Shown here: in pieces, positions 52,999 through 64,000 of the stretch | Layout: every line of letters starts with the position of its first letter | Position numbering within the stretch: position 1 is the stretch's first letter | NCBI GenBank assembly: GCA_024663395.1 | Contig: JANFAH010000024.1 | Span: 620,001-684,000 of the forward strand | DNA length: 64,000 nucleotides | Direction: 5' to 3' | Origin: Pisolithus tinctorius | Lineage: Eukaryota; Basidiomycota; Agaricomycetes; Boletales; Pisolithaceae | Notes under the pieces: model-generated | Database searches by the model: none | Seen by the model: only the letters and a program-made list of their open reading frames with translations | Told to the model about the DNA's origin: nothing | Position numbers and translations under genes: made by a program

Positions 52999-54267
52999 AT
53001 GCCTTCCCAGTGCCAGAGCAAGACCCCCCAACCAACCCATGGCCATGTCTGCAACTATTCCCAAGTTGTGGATGAAGAGCTGGTCATCCTGACTGATGAC
53101 TCCACTGACACTGAGTGAGAGAAGCCTGTGGAGAAGGCACGCTGATGAGAGGAGGCTGAGCAGAGAGAGAGAGAGCACAAGGCAGAGTGCAAGGCCAAGT
53201 GTGAGGAGGCCAAGAGGTGGAAGGTGGAGGAGGAGCAGTTGGAGGCAGAGTGGAAGAAGAGAGCAGAAGAGGAGGCTCAGAAGAGAAGGGCAATGGAGGA
53301 AGAGGAGGCTTGTAAGAAGAGGGCAGCAGAGGAAGAGGCAGAGAGGCAGAGGCAGAGAGCCTCTCAGGAGAGGGCCCAGGCCAGGTGGGATGAGGCTGCG
53401 CAGAGGTGAGTAGCAGACTACTGTGAGTCAGGCAGAGCTGACCTATATATATATATTTTGATCTTATTCTACTTCAGGCTAACTGGCACAGTGTACAATG
53501 TCAACACCACCCAGAAGGTCCCTGGGGCTTCTGTGGTGGTCACCACAACCAGGAGAGCCCCCTGCACTCACTATGTAGCAAGTCTGACAGCAGGGCAGTG
53601 CAAGCCAGGGCAAGGTAAGACCAAGGCCTGCATGCCCTGCCACAAGAAGAAGAAGACCTGCAGTTGGATGTGGGAGGAGGTGGTGGCAGGGCCTTTGCAG
53701 AAGAGAGCAGGGATGGGGAGTTCCTGAGGGGAGAAGAAGAAGAGGATGCAAGGGAAGGGAAAGGAGAGAGTGACAGAGACAGAGGAAGTGGACAACAAGT
53801 GAGAGATAGGCAGAGAAGATGAGGAGGAGCCACAGACACTGCATGAGGGACCCTCAGGGGTGGGGGTCTCCTCCTGGTGGGTGGAGTGGGAATGAGAGTG
53901 GCAGCTTCAGGCTGCAGAGAGGTATGTGGCAGTGCATGAGAAGGCTGCAACAGCCTTTGAGAGGATGGCAAGGGCAGCAGAGCAGATGGTGGAGGCTGCA
54001 GAGCAGACAGCCAACAAGTGGGGGCTGTACTGTGAGTGGGTGGAATGGGTGGAGATGAGGAGGAGGGAGGATGTGCAAGAGGCCAGGATGGCTGAGCTTG
54101 AGTGCAGAGGTGGAGGATGGAAGAGGCCTCAGTTGGAGGCAGAGGACAAGAATGAGGAAGCAGATGAAGGTGCAGAGGGGGATAACAAGGAAGAGGAAGA
54201 AGTTGGAGGAGAGAAGGAAGGGAGAGAAGAACAGGAGGGTGGTGGAGAACAAGCAATGGAAGAGTAG
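52999..54267 (+). pseudogene. element B antisense accessory gene, coiled coil plus Cys cluster
   Basis: Antisense to element B in the same slot as in A and C1. Exon 1 from ATG 52999 (VVDEELVILTDDSTDTE), stops TGA at 53118, 53145 and 53148, then a long Glu/Lys/Arg/Ala coiled coil to 53405. Intron 53406-53477 (72 nt, GTGAGT...CTTCAG, containing a TA run). Exon 2 has CTHY, C and CMPCHKKKKTCSW: five of six cluster cysteines, the second replaced by Tyr. A long region follows with one stop at 53725 and others, then helical YVAVHEKAATAFERMARAAEQ and a Glu-rich C terminus ending at 54267. Confidence 0.7.
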
Positions 54268-54459
54268 AGTTGTTTTGTTTTGTTTTTCTTTTTTTTTGTC
54301 TTTAGTTTGTATATTTTTTGTACTACTATGAGATAGACTTGTGATTTTGTTTGTGACTCTGAGAAGTGAAATGGATAAGCAGAGAAAATTCTAAAGTACT
54401 TAAGGTAGTTCAGTAAGAGGTGGAGTTGGCCCACAGAGGAGGATTATGTAGGTGGAGTA

Positions 54460-57400
54460 TTATGGCAGAGGTTGGTATGGGCCAGGTTTGTGTGGATAGC
54501 ATTCATGGAAAGTGGATACTATGTCAGAAGTGTGATCTAGCTCAGTTGCAAGCAACCAAGAGGTTTCTTCATTGGTGTTCTTGTAACCAGCCCAACAGAC
54601 TAGATACAAGAGTTGACAGTGGCAGTGATGGTGGTCCACCTTAGAGTTGAGTATCTCCAACACTTCATACTCAAGGTCACCATCAACATCCACTGGTGGA
54701 GGCAGAGGCTGATGTTGGTTTGGGAACGGGTTAGCTGCAGCGGCTTCCAGTTGTGAGACATGGAAGACTGGATGTACCAAGTGCATAGAGTCAGGGAGCT
54801 TAAGGGTGACAGAACACGTACCTGGCCTGGCTAAGATGGTGAATGGACCTAAGTACTTTTCAGAGAGTTTTTCCAAAGGACAAGTGGAGTGGAAGTACTT
54901 GGCTTTGATGTAGGCCTGTTCTCCAACCTTAAACTCAGGCAGAGGTATGCGCTTGGCATCTGCTGGACCCTGGTAGTGCTGCTGAGCAGCAGACATTTCA
55001 GAGCAGAGGAAGTTATGAAGGGCAGAGAGCTCAACGACATAGTCATGAGCCCTTGGAGAAGTGAAGTCTTGGTCAGGGACCACAGACAGGTTTGGATGGT
55101 ACCCCTTGTTAGTGAAGAAGGGAGAAACCCCAGTAGTTGCACTTGGTGCATTGTTGAAAGTGAACTCCACTAGAGGTAACAGCTCAGCCCAGTTGTCTTG
55201 TTGGTAGTTACAGTAGACATGAAGGTACTGCTCAAGGGTCTGGTTCATTCATTCAGTCTGGCCATCACCTTCTGGGTGGTAACCTGAAGTGAAGTGAAGA
55301 TGCATATCAAGGGCCTTTCCTAGAGAGTGGAAGAAGTGTGAGACAAACTCAGGACCTCTGTCGGAGGTGACATTAACTGGTACTCCATGCTTGGAGAAGA
55401 CATGGGTAAGGAAGAGCTTAGTGAGTTCAGCAGAGGTGATGGAGTCATGGGTGGGGATGAACACTGCTTGCTTTGAGAGGCAGTCCACTACCACAAGGGT
55501 GGCAGAGCAGCCATTGGAGTTGGGGAGGTGTTTGATGAAGTCCATGGAGATGGAGTTCCAAGGGCTCTCTGGGACAGGGAGTTGCTTCAGCAGACTATAA
55601 GGGCAGTGGTGCAGAGTTTTGCTCCATCCACAGGTGGTGCAAGACCTGACATATTCTTTCATGTTGGAGCAGAGGTTAGGCCACACATAGTCCCTGTGGA
55701 TGAGTTCTAGGGTGCGGTTTTGCCCAAAATGGCCTGCTAGAGGATGATCATGCTTGAACCAAAGCACTTGAAGGCAGAGGTCATCAATGTCAGGGACAAA
55801 GATGCAACCATCAAGGTGGAGTAGACCATCAGAGTCCAGGGACCACTGAGGCTTAGTCAGAGTTGGGAGATGGCTGGCAGATACAGGATTGGATGGTAGG
55901 GTGGAGATGATGTTGGAGTGCAAGCACTCAACATCGAAGACCATGGCAGCATGGAGTACAGGTGCCATGAGGGTGGTGGTACAGAGGGATGATGTGAGTT
56001 GCTCCTGTGTAAACATAGGGTGGAGATTGTGAGGGTTTACCTGCACATAGTCCCTATCCCCCCCTTTTGGGTAGATGTCCCAATGTCATGTAAGTGCATT
56101 GGGTTTGGCTCCAAGGCAGCCAGGTTGGAATCAGATGGAAAGGTTGAACTGGGAAAGGTACTCTGACCAGTGGGCCTGTCAATGAGTGAGGACCTTAGAG
56201 GTGGAGAAATACTCAAGGTTTTTGTGGTCCATCACCATGTCAACAGGTAAGGCAGAACCTTCTAGGTAATGCCACCAATGGCAGAAAGCCTTGAAGATAG
56301 CCAACAGCTCCTTGTCATGGGTATCATAGTTGAGTTCTGGTGTGGTCATGGTGCAAGAGTAGAAAGTGACTGGGTGGAGTTCACCATCGGAGCAGGTGAT
56401 CAACAAAATACCAGCAATGGCATAGTTGGAGGCATTGGTTTCAACTGTAAGCAGAGCATCAGGAACCTGATGAGTGAGAAGAGGAGTGGAGCTGAAGGCA
56501 TCCTTCAGGCAGAGGAAAGCAGAGTGGCACTCCTTGGAAAAGTTCCAAGGAGCACCCTTTTGCATGAGGTGAGTGAGTGGAACAACAATGTCAGAGTAGT
56601 TATTAATGAATCATCTGTAGAAATTTGTGAAGCTGAGGAAAGACTGGATGTCTTGCACCTTCTGCAGCTCAGGCCAGTCATGGACTGCCTGAACCTTCTC
56701 AGTGGACATGGTGAGACTGGAGGGAGAAAGAACACAACCAAGGTACTCGACAGAGTTGGAGTGGAACTCACACTTCTCTGGCTTGGCATAAAGACCATGC
56801 TTTCAGAGGTGGCAGAGTACCTCTTCTACATGTTCATGGTGCGACTCCACATTCTGTGAGTAAATTAGGATGTCATCAAGGTATACCATGACACAGACAT
56901 TGAGCATGTCTGCAAAGATGCTATTGACAAACTGCTGGAAGGCTGCAGGCATGTTAGTCAGACTGAATGGCATTACCTGCCACTCATAAGAACCATAATG
57001 AGTATGGAAAGCCATTTTCCATTCATCTCCATCTGCAATGCAGACTAGATGATAGGCATGGCAGAGGTTGATCTTGGTATAGACTTTAGTGTGGCTTGGA
57101 GAGTCGAGTAGGTTGGAGATGAGTGGCAGCAGATAGTGATCTTTTTTTGTGATTTTGTTGAGTCCTCGATAATCTACACAGAGGCAGAGTGAACCATCCT
57201 TCTTCTTTATGAAGAGGACAGGGGCACCATGAGCAGAGGTGGATTGTTTGATGAAACTGTAGCCAAGATGCTCATCAATGAAGGTGTGGAGAGCTTCAAG
57301 CTCTGGTGGAGAAAGAGAGTAGATTGTGCCAATGGGTGGAGATGCTCCTTCCTTGAGGTCGATCTTGAGATCGAATGAGCAGTGTGGCAGAAGTTCTGTG

Positions 57401-58175
57401 GCCTTGTCTTTACTAAAGATGTTGGCAAACTCATGATACTCAGGAGGAACTGAGGAGAGGTCAGGAGGCAGAGAAGAAGTGGAGGATGCACAAAGCTTCA
57501 CATCATCAGCGGAGAGCTGCAAGTGGAACTGTCTAGAGCCAGGGAGAGCACAGGCTCTGACATATGCAGCAGCATTGATGAGTGAGATGAGCAGAGTGGA
57601 GCATGGTGAGTCTGTTGGAGGTGCAGTCAGAGCTGCAAATGGAGTGGAGGGTGTCAGATCCAGAGTGGAGGTCACAGTGGAAGATGACAAAGGCACCTGG
57701 GGTGTTGGCATTCCCTGTAACAATGGTTTGAATGATATACTGCCCAGTACCCAGTCAATTGATGGATTGAAGCGGGTGAGCCAGTTGTGTCCTAATACCA
57801 GCAAACATGAAGAATCCAATGGAGTAACATAAAATGAAATGGAATTGACATCACTGGAAGGGAAGCAGAGGGAAAGATCTACTTCTTGGGAAATGACAGC
57901 ATTTGTACTACCATTGAACAAGCGGAGCAGAACTGGCAGAGAAACAGAGGAAACAGGAATGGCATATTTTTTGATTACAGACAGGTCTACAAAACAATGA
58001 GAAGAGCCAGAATTGATCAACACAGAAATGGTATCAACAGAATAGTCAAGAAGAGTTACAGACAGAAGTAAAGAATTGGGACTAGAAAGAGTGGATGCAT
58101 TGAGTTGGATGTCCAGTTGCACACAGTTGGGATCAACACTTCCTCCAGGCTGTGCATGCTCCCTGGAGGAGTGGA
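54460..58175 (-). pseudogene. element B pol (PR-RT-RH-IN-chromodomain)
   Basis: Entered by -1 shift from gag. Protease at about 58,000 reads LINSGSSHCFVD (family D-S/T-G, so Asp to Asn). Pre-RT and RT are open to 56,803 with VLFIKKKDGSLCLCVDYRGLNKITKKD and intact catalytic box VYLDDILIYS. TGA at about 56,800 and again near 56,610. RNase H (HDKELLAIF ... NLEYFSTSKVL) has stops near 56,177-56,089, then WDIYPKGGD. Integrase 56046-55249: zinc HHCC (FKHDHPLAGHFG ... CTTC), core D and D present (VVDCLS, TSDRGPEF), a TGA right after the catalytic Glu (GQTE-stop-MNQ). C-terminal part 55248-54460 with chromodomain YEVLEILNSKVD ... LYLVCWAGYKNTNEETSW. Confidence 0.88.
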
Positions 58176-58185
58176 CTAATTTTTT
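58141..58185 (-). promoter_or_regulatory. predicted -1 ribosomal frameshift signal, element B gag/pol
   Basis: Minus strand A AAA AAT (58185-58179), TAG (58178-58176), then stem TCCTCCAGG / CCTGGAGGA (9 bp, 12-14 nt loop), extended outward by 4 bp after a C-A mismatch that would pair as C-G before G-to-A decay. Pol is in the -1 frame. Confidence 0.75.
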
Positions 58186-59459
58186 GGCTCTGCCTTCTCT
58201 GCAGGCAGAGGAGGCAGAGTTCCAGCTGTAGCTGCACAGGCTTTGGCTGTGCAGGAGGTGGACTTGGGACAGTCCTTGGTGGGGTGGCCGGCCTCACCAC
58301 AGAAGAGGCAGAGGTTGTTCTTCATCCTGCGCTGGCATTCAGTGGAGGTGAGTTTGCCATCCTTGCCCAGAAGATGGGCAATATCAGACTTGGGTGCATT
58401 GGACTTGGGTGGATCTTTCTGTTTGCCCTTGCCCTTGGTGTTGGACTTTGGAGTGGAGGAGGAGGACGATGATTTAGTCTTATTGTCAGAGTTGGAAGAC
58501 TGTGACTTGTCAGAGGTGGACTTGGTGGTGCATGAGATCTCTGCTTTGTGCTCCCAGTAGTGTGCATCGATGGTCTGGGTGAGTTTGTGGAGTTGTGCGA
58601 GGGTAGAAGGCTTTCTGACACAGGCAATCTCATCCTTGATGCAGTCTGGAAGTCCACTATAGAAGCAGTGGCAGAGTGCACCGACACCATAGTCCTTGAC
58701 TTGTGAAGCCCAGCAATTGAACTCCACAATGTATTTGGTAATTTGAGAACCATCCTTCATGGTGAGGTTCTCGAGTTGTTGGACAGCATCTGCTATGGCA
58801 TCATGCAGACCAAAATTAGTTGTGAGTTCTTGTAAGAACTCATGATAGTTGTCCATCCAGAGCAGGTGGTCATAGTTGTCAGGGTTTAGCAGGTCTGGCT
58901 TGAACCAAGCCAGGGCCATACCCTTAAGATAAGATTGAGCAAAGGTAACTTTTGCTCTGCCAGAGTGGAATGCATGAGGGCAGTCTTGGAAGTTCAGCTC
59001 ACATTGTATGAGGAATTCACAGAGTTTCTTAGGGTCAGAGCCATTGAAGGTGTCAGGCTTGCAAACTTTGGTTTTTGGAGCAGAGTCCCCAGTGTGTGAA
59101 CTAGACCATGCAAGCACATGGACAGCTCTAGCAAGAGCTATGAGGGGATCCTCTGGTGGCTCAGCTGGGTCTTTGGGGACATCCCTGTCACTGCTGCCCC
59201 CACCATCAGGATCACCATCAGGATAATCAGGGTCTGGGTTGGGTCCATCATCTCGATTACAAGGAGACAGAGTGTGGAAGGTTGTTGGGTGGAGGTTGGA
59301 GCAACCAGCTTGCAAAGCACTTTCACCTTCAGTGCAAGAGCAGTGTTGAGTGGAGAAGGATTGGAACTGTTCAACAATGGAAGGGAGTCGATGCAGATTA
59401 GCTAGCACAGCAGTGAGGTTCTCAGCAACCTCTCTCTGGGATTGAGCTTGAGTTCTCAT
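58176..59459 (-). CDS. element B Gag
   Basis: Intact 427-residue Gag, the only full-length TE structural protein in the window. N terminus with a short coiled segment (QREVAENLTAVLANLHRLPSIVEQF), Asp/Pro-rich linker, capsid-like region ([25 protein letters not shown] ... YLKGMALAWFKPDLL), Ser/Lys-rich linker and one CCHC knuckle CLFCGEAGHPTKDC. Stops at TAG inside the frameshift signal. Start: first ATG of the frame, 60 bp inside the 5' LTR edge. Confidence 0.9.
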   Translation of the reverse strand: MRTQAQSQREVAENLTAVLANLHRLPSIVEQFQSFSTQHCSCTEGESALQAGCSNLHPTTFHTLSPCNRDDGPNPDPDYPDGDPDGGGSSDRDVPKDPAEPPEDPLIALARAVHVLAWSSSHTGDSAPKTKVCKPDTFNGSDPKKLCEFLIQCELNFQDCPHAFHSGRAKVTFAQSYLKGMALAWFKPDLLNPDNYDHLLWMDNYHEFLQELTTNFGLHDAIADAVQQLENLTMKDGSQITKYIVEFNCWASQVKDYGVGALCHCFYSGLPDCIKDEIACVRKPSTLAQLHKLTQTIDAHYWEHKAEISCTTKSTSDKSQSSNSDNKTKSSSSSSTPKSNTKGKGKQKDPPKSNAPKSDIAHLLGKDGKLTSTECQRRMKNNLCLFCGEAGHPTKDCPKSTSCTAKACAATAGTLPPLPAEKAEPKN

Positions 59460-59521
59460 AACAGTGTAAGTTTTTTTGGAAGACAGAAAAGGAGATTGTA
59501 CAAGTGCAAGTACAAATATAC

Positions 59522-60974
59522 TGTCAAGTCTGGGCCTACTCCGACCAACTCTGATGCTATATAAGGCCTAGAGAAGGGTTAAGAAGCAAGTCTGATACAA
59601 AGAAGCAGAATTCCAACTGGTGGAGTGTTGGCAGGAATGAAGTCTGCCAAGACAAAGGCAGAGCAGAATGAGGGTGTTGGGTTTAGCTCATGCACTACCC
59701 CCTTGCATGGTCTCAGCCCTTGTATTTCAGAGGGAGAGTATAGACAGAGAGTTGGAGGTAACTCTGACAGGCAGAGGTCAGAGACAGAAGGAGTAGGAAC
59801 TAAGTTGATATTTGTACTGAAGAACAGTGGAGTACAATACATGCTGTTATACTGTTACAGAGGTACAGTAACTGGAATTGGAACTGACATATGGAGACTC
59901 GTAAAATTTCAAGTAAAACTTCCTGGATGATGAATGAAGGGTAAACAGAGTACATACAAATGGGTAACACAGAACACCCAGAAAAGGAAACAGTCCAGGT
60001 GCTGAACCATGTGGTGCACACACTGTGGAGTACCTGACTGCGCACTGTCAGGGAGAAGTCTGAAGGTAGTCACATGACACCTCAGAGAATGGTCTGCTTG
60101 GTCTGGTAGAAGGACAACACAAGTCTGACAGCTGTCAAGTCTGGGCCTACTCCGACCAACTCAGATGCTATATAAGGTCTAGAGAAGGGTTTGGAAGCAA
60201 GTCCGACACAGAGGAACAGAACTCCAACTAGCGGAGTGGTGGCAGGAACAAAGTCCGCCGAGGTAAGGGCAGAGCAGAGTGAGGGCATCAGGTTTAGCTC
60301 ATGCGCTACCCCCTTGCATGATCTCAGCCCTTGTATTTCAGAGGGAGAGTACAAACAGAGAGTCGGAGATAACTCCGACAGGCAGAAGATGGAATCAGAG
60401 GGAGTAGGAACTAAGTTGATATTTGTACTGAAGAACAGCGGAGTACAGTACATGTTTTTATACTGCTACGGAGGTACAGTAATCGGAATCGGAACTGACA
60501 TATGGAGACTCATAAATTTTCAAGTAAAATTTCCTGGACGATGAATGAAGGGTAGATGGAGGACATATGAATGGGTAACACAGAACATCCAGAAAAGGAA
60601 ATAGTCCAGGCGCTGGACCATGCAGTGAGCGCGCTGTGGAGTACCTGACCATGAAGGTAGTCACATGACCCCTCAGAGAACGGACCGCCCGGTCTGGTAG
60701 GGGAGCAACACAAGTCCAACAGCAGTCGGAGCGGAGATGGTTCGCAACCAACAGAAGTTGGGCAGAGTTGGTGCAGAGTGAGCAAATGACCAGCGGAAAG
60801 GGTTGCAGAGTGAGCAAAGACTTATGACGAACACATGGTTATGACAACAGCAGTCAGAGCAGAGATGGTTCATAACTGACAGAAGTTGGGTGGAGTTGGT
60901 GGAGAGTGAGTGAATGACTGGCAGAAGAGGGTGCAGAGTGAGTAAGGACCTAGAGTGAATGCATGGTTATGACA
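59522..60974 (-). repeat. element B 5' LTR, split by a nested solo LTR
   Basis: Parts 59522-60131 and 60847-60974, about 735 bp when joined. Contains a sense-strand TATA-like TATAACAG region and, on the plus strand, TATATAAGG at 59558. CpG sites are mostly converted to TG/CA. Confidence 0.88.
60132..60846 (-). mobile_element. young solo LTR of family B
   Basis: 715 bp, TGTCAAGTCTGGG...TTATGACA, target duplication ACAGC at 60127-60131 and 60847-60851. Closely similar to the host LTR but with many intact CpGs (CTCCGACC, GTCCGCCGAGG, GCGCGCTG, GACCGCCCGG) at sites that read TG or CA in the other B LTRs. Best read as the most recent insertion in the window. Confidence 0.9.
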
Positions 60975-60979
60975 ACTGT

Positions 60980-62499
60980 CATGAAAATTTACTTACTTTG
61001 ACATTTGACATTTGATACTGTACTGCCTTTCACACACTTTTTTTTGGTGGACAAGATGCTAGGAAGGCAACTGACTAACTCAGCCCTTCATCCCAGAATC
61101 TGCTGCCTCTTCAAAGACCAACTCTGTCCTCCACAGGTATGTGCAGAATTGTACCATGACATGTGGTAAGAGGCATTCTTAGGTGTGGGACAGACATACA
61201 GAATTTTCATGGGCTTCAAAGTATCTGAGGCTTGCCATATGTGTATGAGTGCAGTGAAATACCCTGAGTTGCAGGGGACTTCACAATCTGACACTTCTGA
61301 TGTGCTGAAATTCTGAATTCCTGCATTTCTGGGAGTGATGTCTGTCAGTCTGATGGACTGAGATACACTAGACATCTGAAATACTGCATGACTGAGCCTT
61401 TTTCTGAGAATCTGGTGGACTGGGAGACATGGACATAGCTGAAATTCTGGCTGCCAGACCTTATGATTGATTTCCTTAGTAACTAGTACTCTGAGAATGT
61501 CTGGTGTTCTATAATGCTGACTTTAGGGAGATCTGACAGTGTGTCTGACTATTGGACTATCTGAGTTTCTCACTACTGACTGAACTGACAGTCTAATCAC
61601 TTCTGAATATCTATAAATTTTGCTGACAATCTGCAACAACCTGGGTTCATGATTTACTGACATACTGATATCAGAGAATTGCAGGAATCCATCAGGCAGT
61701 CATATTTTCTCAGGCTATCAGATAATTTCAGAATGTAAGATGTGGAATCAGAACATAAGATATGCTATCAGAATATCAGAACTTCTATCAAGTTGCTGAT
61801 GAGAGGAACATGTAGGGCATGCAGTATTCAGAGGTACAACATCAAACTAGGGAATCCAACTTGCCAGTCTGGGCAATCCCTATAGTAAACTCCTCTCTCC
61901 AGACATAATCATACATCCCATCATGAGTACAGGTGATTTCATTTTCAGTATGCTTGGTGATGACAAGAGACATCTGCTGTTTTAAAAATGAAAGTTTAGG
62001 GCCTGTAATGACAGTAAAGAGACAATGCAGTGAATTAAAGCAAGTTGAACTCAGCAAGATCCCACTGGACCATGAGGTTGATCTTAGTGATGAGGTGACT
62101 AGCCTCAGTGAGAGCATCATTCATCAATGCTACCTCCTCAGGAAGAGGGGTAGGGGCATGGTAAGGAGGTGGGGGATCCATTGGTCCTTCAGCCATATAA
62201 GGCAGAACAGGATCTAAATTGGCATTGTTGTCTCAATCAGGTAAGGTGTGCAACAAATAATGTGGAGGTGGTGGTTCAAGAAGTTGAAAGCCAAGTGTGC
62301 CCTCCATCTCCATGTATTGCCACATGACTGATATATCAATTGAGTGGAAAACAAGTAGCTTTGCTCGTGACATGCTAAAATACATCTGTCTTGCCTCATA
62401 TTATACTAACTCTGCCAAGTCCCTCTGTCAGTTTGAGGAGTTCCAGTGATGGGTTCCATACAAGGGCCTGCTTCTTGTTGTGGCCATTGTAGGTTTTGG
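60980..62499. other. unassigned low-CpG region
   Basis: No protein family recognised. 61,320-61,790 is unusually rich in short CTGA/TCTGA/TCAGAAT motifs. 61,800-62,500 has short broken frames only. Confidence 0.35.
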
Positions 62500-63285
62500 T
62501 GACGTATGGGTTTACCCTCAGGTGACTGGGCTTCAAGTCCAAGTGACAGGGGATATGTCTGGGTGACTGAGGTCAAGGCCAGGAGACAGGGGCCAAGTCT
62601 GGTTGGACCAGAGTTAAGGCCAGAGGTGTGGACTCAAGGCTGGGAGCATGAGAACAAGGCCAGTAGCATGGGAAACTGACTGGTCTCAGAGTGTACACAG
62701 AGGGAAGCTGGTCTGGGATTGGATCTACCTCCCTTGGTCTCAGCTTATGTGCTGTACCCTTATGCAAGCCAGGGAGAGGTCCAGGACAGGGGCCAGGGAT
62801 AGCTTAAGGCTTGGCCTTAGCTATTGAATAGACTTGGAGTGTAGTATGGAGATGAGGGTAATACTTAGTTGATATTCTGACTGAGGTGCTATGAAGTATG
62901 TACAGGGGTTAAATACATGAGGCTGGTCCACAGTAGTGAACATTGAGCCAGACTTGTGAATAAGCTATTAGCAAGCCAGTTAGCAAGAGAGGACAGCCAC
63001 AGAGGCTGTGCTGAGACTAATAGTCAAAGTCCAGGTGACTGGCATAACTAAAGTTGGAACAGGTTTTGTACAATAAGCAAAAGTCAGATGAGAGGACTAG
63101 ACTAAATATAGCACAAGCATTGGAAAACAGACCAGAGTTATGTCCAGGTGACCCAGACATGGACCTGGGAGGACCAGGGTGGAGCAGTGCAAGGCTGAGA
63201 GGCTGGAGTGGACTGGAGATAGGGGTAAAACACTGGACTCGAGTTATCTAGGCCAGAGCTGGGTTACTTAGGGCTGGAGTTGGGT
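62500..63285 (-). mobile_element. R1-family LTR, truncated
   Basis: Matches 46511 onward (GTATGGGTTTACCCTCAGG...) to about GGCTGGAGTTGGGT, then switches to the inverted copy that follows. The outer end is TGACG instead of TGTCAAG. Confidence 0.8.
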
Positions 63286-64000
63286 ATCACATCCATGACT
63301 CTTGGACTCAAGCCCAGTCCAGTTTGGTGTTGGAAATATATTCTCCCCTGTGTGCTGCTTACTTTGGTGCGATGTTTGGCTGATTACATAAGCCATTAGA
63401 GCGCACTTACTACACAGTCATTACACTGTTCCCTCAGTAGATTGTTCACTACTGAGGGTAAGATTACCATTCATTAGCAGTATTCTACTTACTGACTCCC
63501 TGTAATTGCCTACAGGTATATCTAATATATTAGTAGATTGTTCACTACTGAGGTTGCCTACAGCACCCTTTTTCTATATCTGGACTCCTAGCCCCTATCT
63601 CCAGTCAAGTCTAGTCCTAGTCTGACCTAGAAAACCCAACTCCAGTCCTAGAAAACCCAACCCCAGCCTAGATAACTCAAGTCCAGTGTTTTACCCCTAT
63701 CTCTGGTCCACTTTGGCCTCCCAGCCTTGTGCTGCTCCACCCTGGTCCTCCCAGGTCCATGTCTGGGTCACCTGGACATAACTCTGGTCTGTTTTCCATT
63801 GTTTGTGCTATATTTAGTCTAGTCCTTTCATTTGACCTTTGCTTACTGTACAGAACCTGTGTCTGACTCCAGTTATGCTAGTCACCCAGACTTTGACTAT
63901 TAGTCTCAGCACAGCCTCCATGGCTGTTCACATCTTGCTAATCCTCTTGCTAATAGCTTATTAACAAGTCCAGCTTCATGTTTGTTGCCCTGGATGGCCT
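63286..64000 (+). mobile_element. R1-family LTR, opposite orientation, runs off the window
   Basis: TATCACATCCATGACTC start, R1 similarity to about 63,320, resumes at about 63,573 (TCTGGACTCCTAGCCCC) and continues to the window end. The gap is a separate insertion. Confidence 0.8.
63328..63572. mobile_element. LTR-like insertion in R1
   Basis: About 245 bp foreign to R1, starting TGTTGGAAATATATTCTCCC. Contains a direct repeat TAGTAGATTGTTCACTACTGAGG-like motif (about 63,437 and 63,533). Right end and target duplication unclear. Confidence 0.5.

Larger units (their letters stand above)
52129..60974 (-). mobile_element. complete Ty3/gypsy chromovirus element B
   Basis: 8.85 kb, minus strand, target duplication ACTGT at 52124-52128 and 60975-60979. 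In element direction: 5' LTR 60974-59522 (split by a nested solo LTR), gag 59459-58176, -1 frameshift signal, pol to 54460, antisense accessory gene 52999-54267 (plus strand of the window), polypurine tract, 3' LTR 52800-52129. A related, more decayed copy is at 2.4-5.5 kb. Confidence 0.93.

Noticed and set aside
53224..53409. Host coiled-coil protein
   Set aside because: Lies within element B between pol and 3' LTR and has counterparts in A and C1.
53540..54256. 238-codon minus-strand frame in element B
   Set aside because: Complement of the Glu/Lys-rich antisense gene (reads as Leu/Pro/Ser); no domain.

Overview
The window is a piece of a filamentous basidiomycete genome, most likely a mushroom-forming fungus (Agaricomycetes). 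I infer this from short 46-75 nt GT-AG introns in otherwise compact genes, and from the mix of mobile elements: chromodomain Ty3/gypsy, copia, DIRS-like tyrosine-recombinase elements, KDZ, PIF/Harbinger and Tc1/mariner. The species is not identifiable by eye. About 80% of the window is nested transposable-element (TE) DNA with almost no CpG. Only two short CpG-containing islands carry host genes: 36.3-43.3 kb (GPI13/PIG-O-like and SEC63-like, both minus strand) and 48.3-51.6 kb (a coilin-like gene, plus strand).

Layout. 0.0-2.3 kb: a wrecked copia element cut up by solo-LTR-like elements (family S, 230-290 bp, 5-bp target duplications) and a tRNA-bearing LTR-like element. 2.3-5.5 kb: a decayed minus-strand gypsy copy (B'), cut by two more S copies and a full tRNA-bearing element. 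6.2-7.2 kb: Tc1/mariner remnant. 7.2-25.6 kb: gypsy element A (plus), truncated at its 5' end. Its RT is split by a solo LTR of family B (target duplication GCCTT). That LTR is itself split by a complete gypsy element C1 (9,560-20,489, target duplication CTCCA). C1 in turn holds a 1.57-kb palindromic Tc1-like fold-back element (TA target) and a 1.86-kb LTR-type insertion. 25.6-26.1 kb: KDZ transposase remnant. 26.9-32.7 kb: a solo LTR of family R1 (target duplication TCTGA) holding a DIRS-like element. 34.7-35.5 kb: a 45-bp minisatellite. 36.3-43.3 kb: host genes. 44.0-48.3 kb: PIF/Harbinger element (TTA target duplication, long TIRs, transposase plus Myb/SANT-like ORF) with its own R1 solo LTR (TTGGC). 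49.2-51.2 kb: coilin-like gene. 52.1-61.0 kb: complete minus-strand gypsy element B (ACTGT) with a CpG-rich, apparently young solo LTR nested in its 5' LTR (ACAGC). 62.5-64.0 kb: two R1 LTRs head to head.

The most interesting system is the gypsy lineage itself. Elements A, B and C1 each carry, between pol and the 3' LTR, an extra intron-containing gene on the antisense strand. It encodes a coiled-coil protein followed by a six-cysteine cluster; in A and C1 the spacing is exactly CX2CX6CX12CX2CX6C, the pattern of fungal Zn(II)2Cys6 DNA-binding domains. The three elements also share a -1 frameshift signal right at the gag stop: an A-rich slippery heptamer abutting TAG, a 5-6 nt spacer and a stem-loop. 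The stem is a perfect 11 bp in A and C1 with compensatory base changes between them. A purine tract repeating the 3' polypurine tract lies in the middle of pol. All three elements are now inactivated, largely by changes of the CGA to TGA type, as expected of methylation-driven CpG decay.
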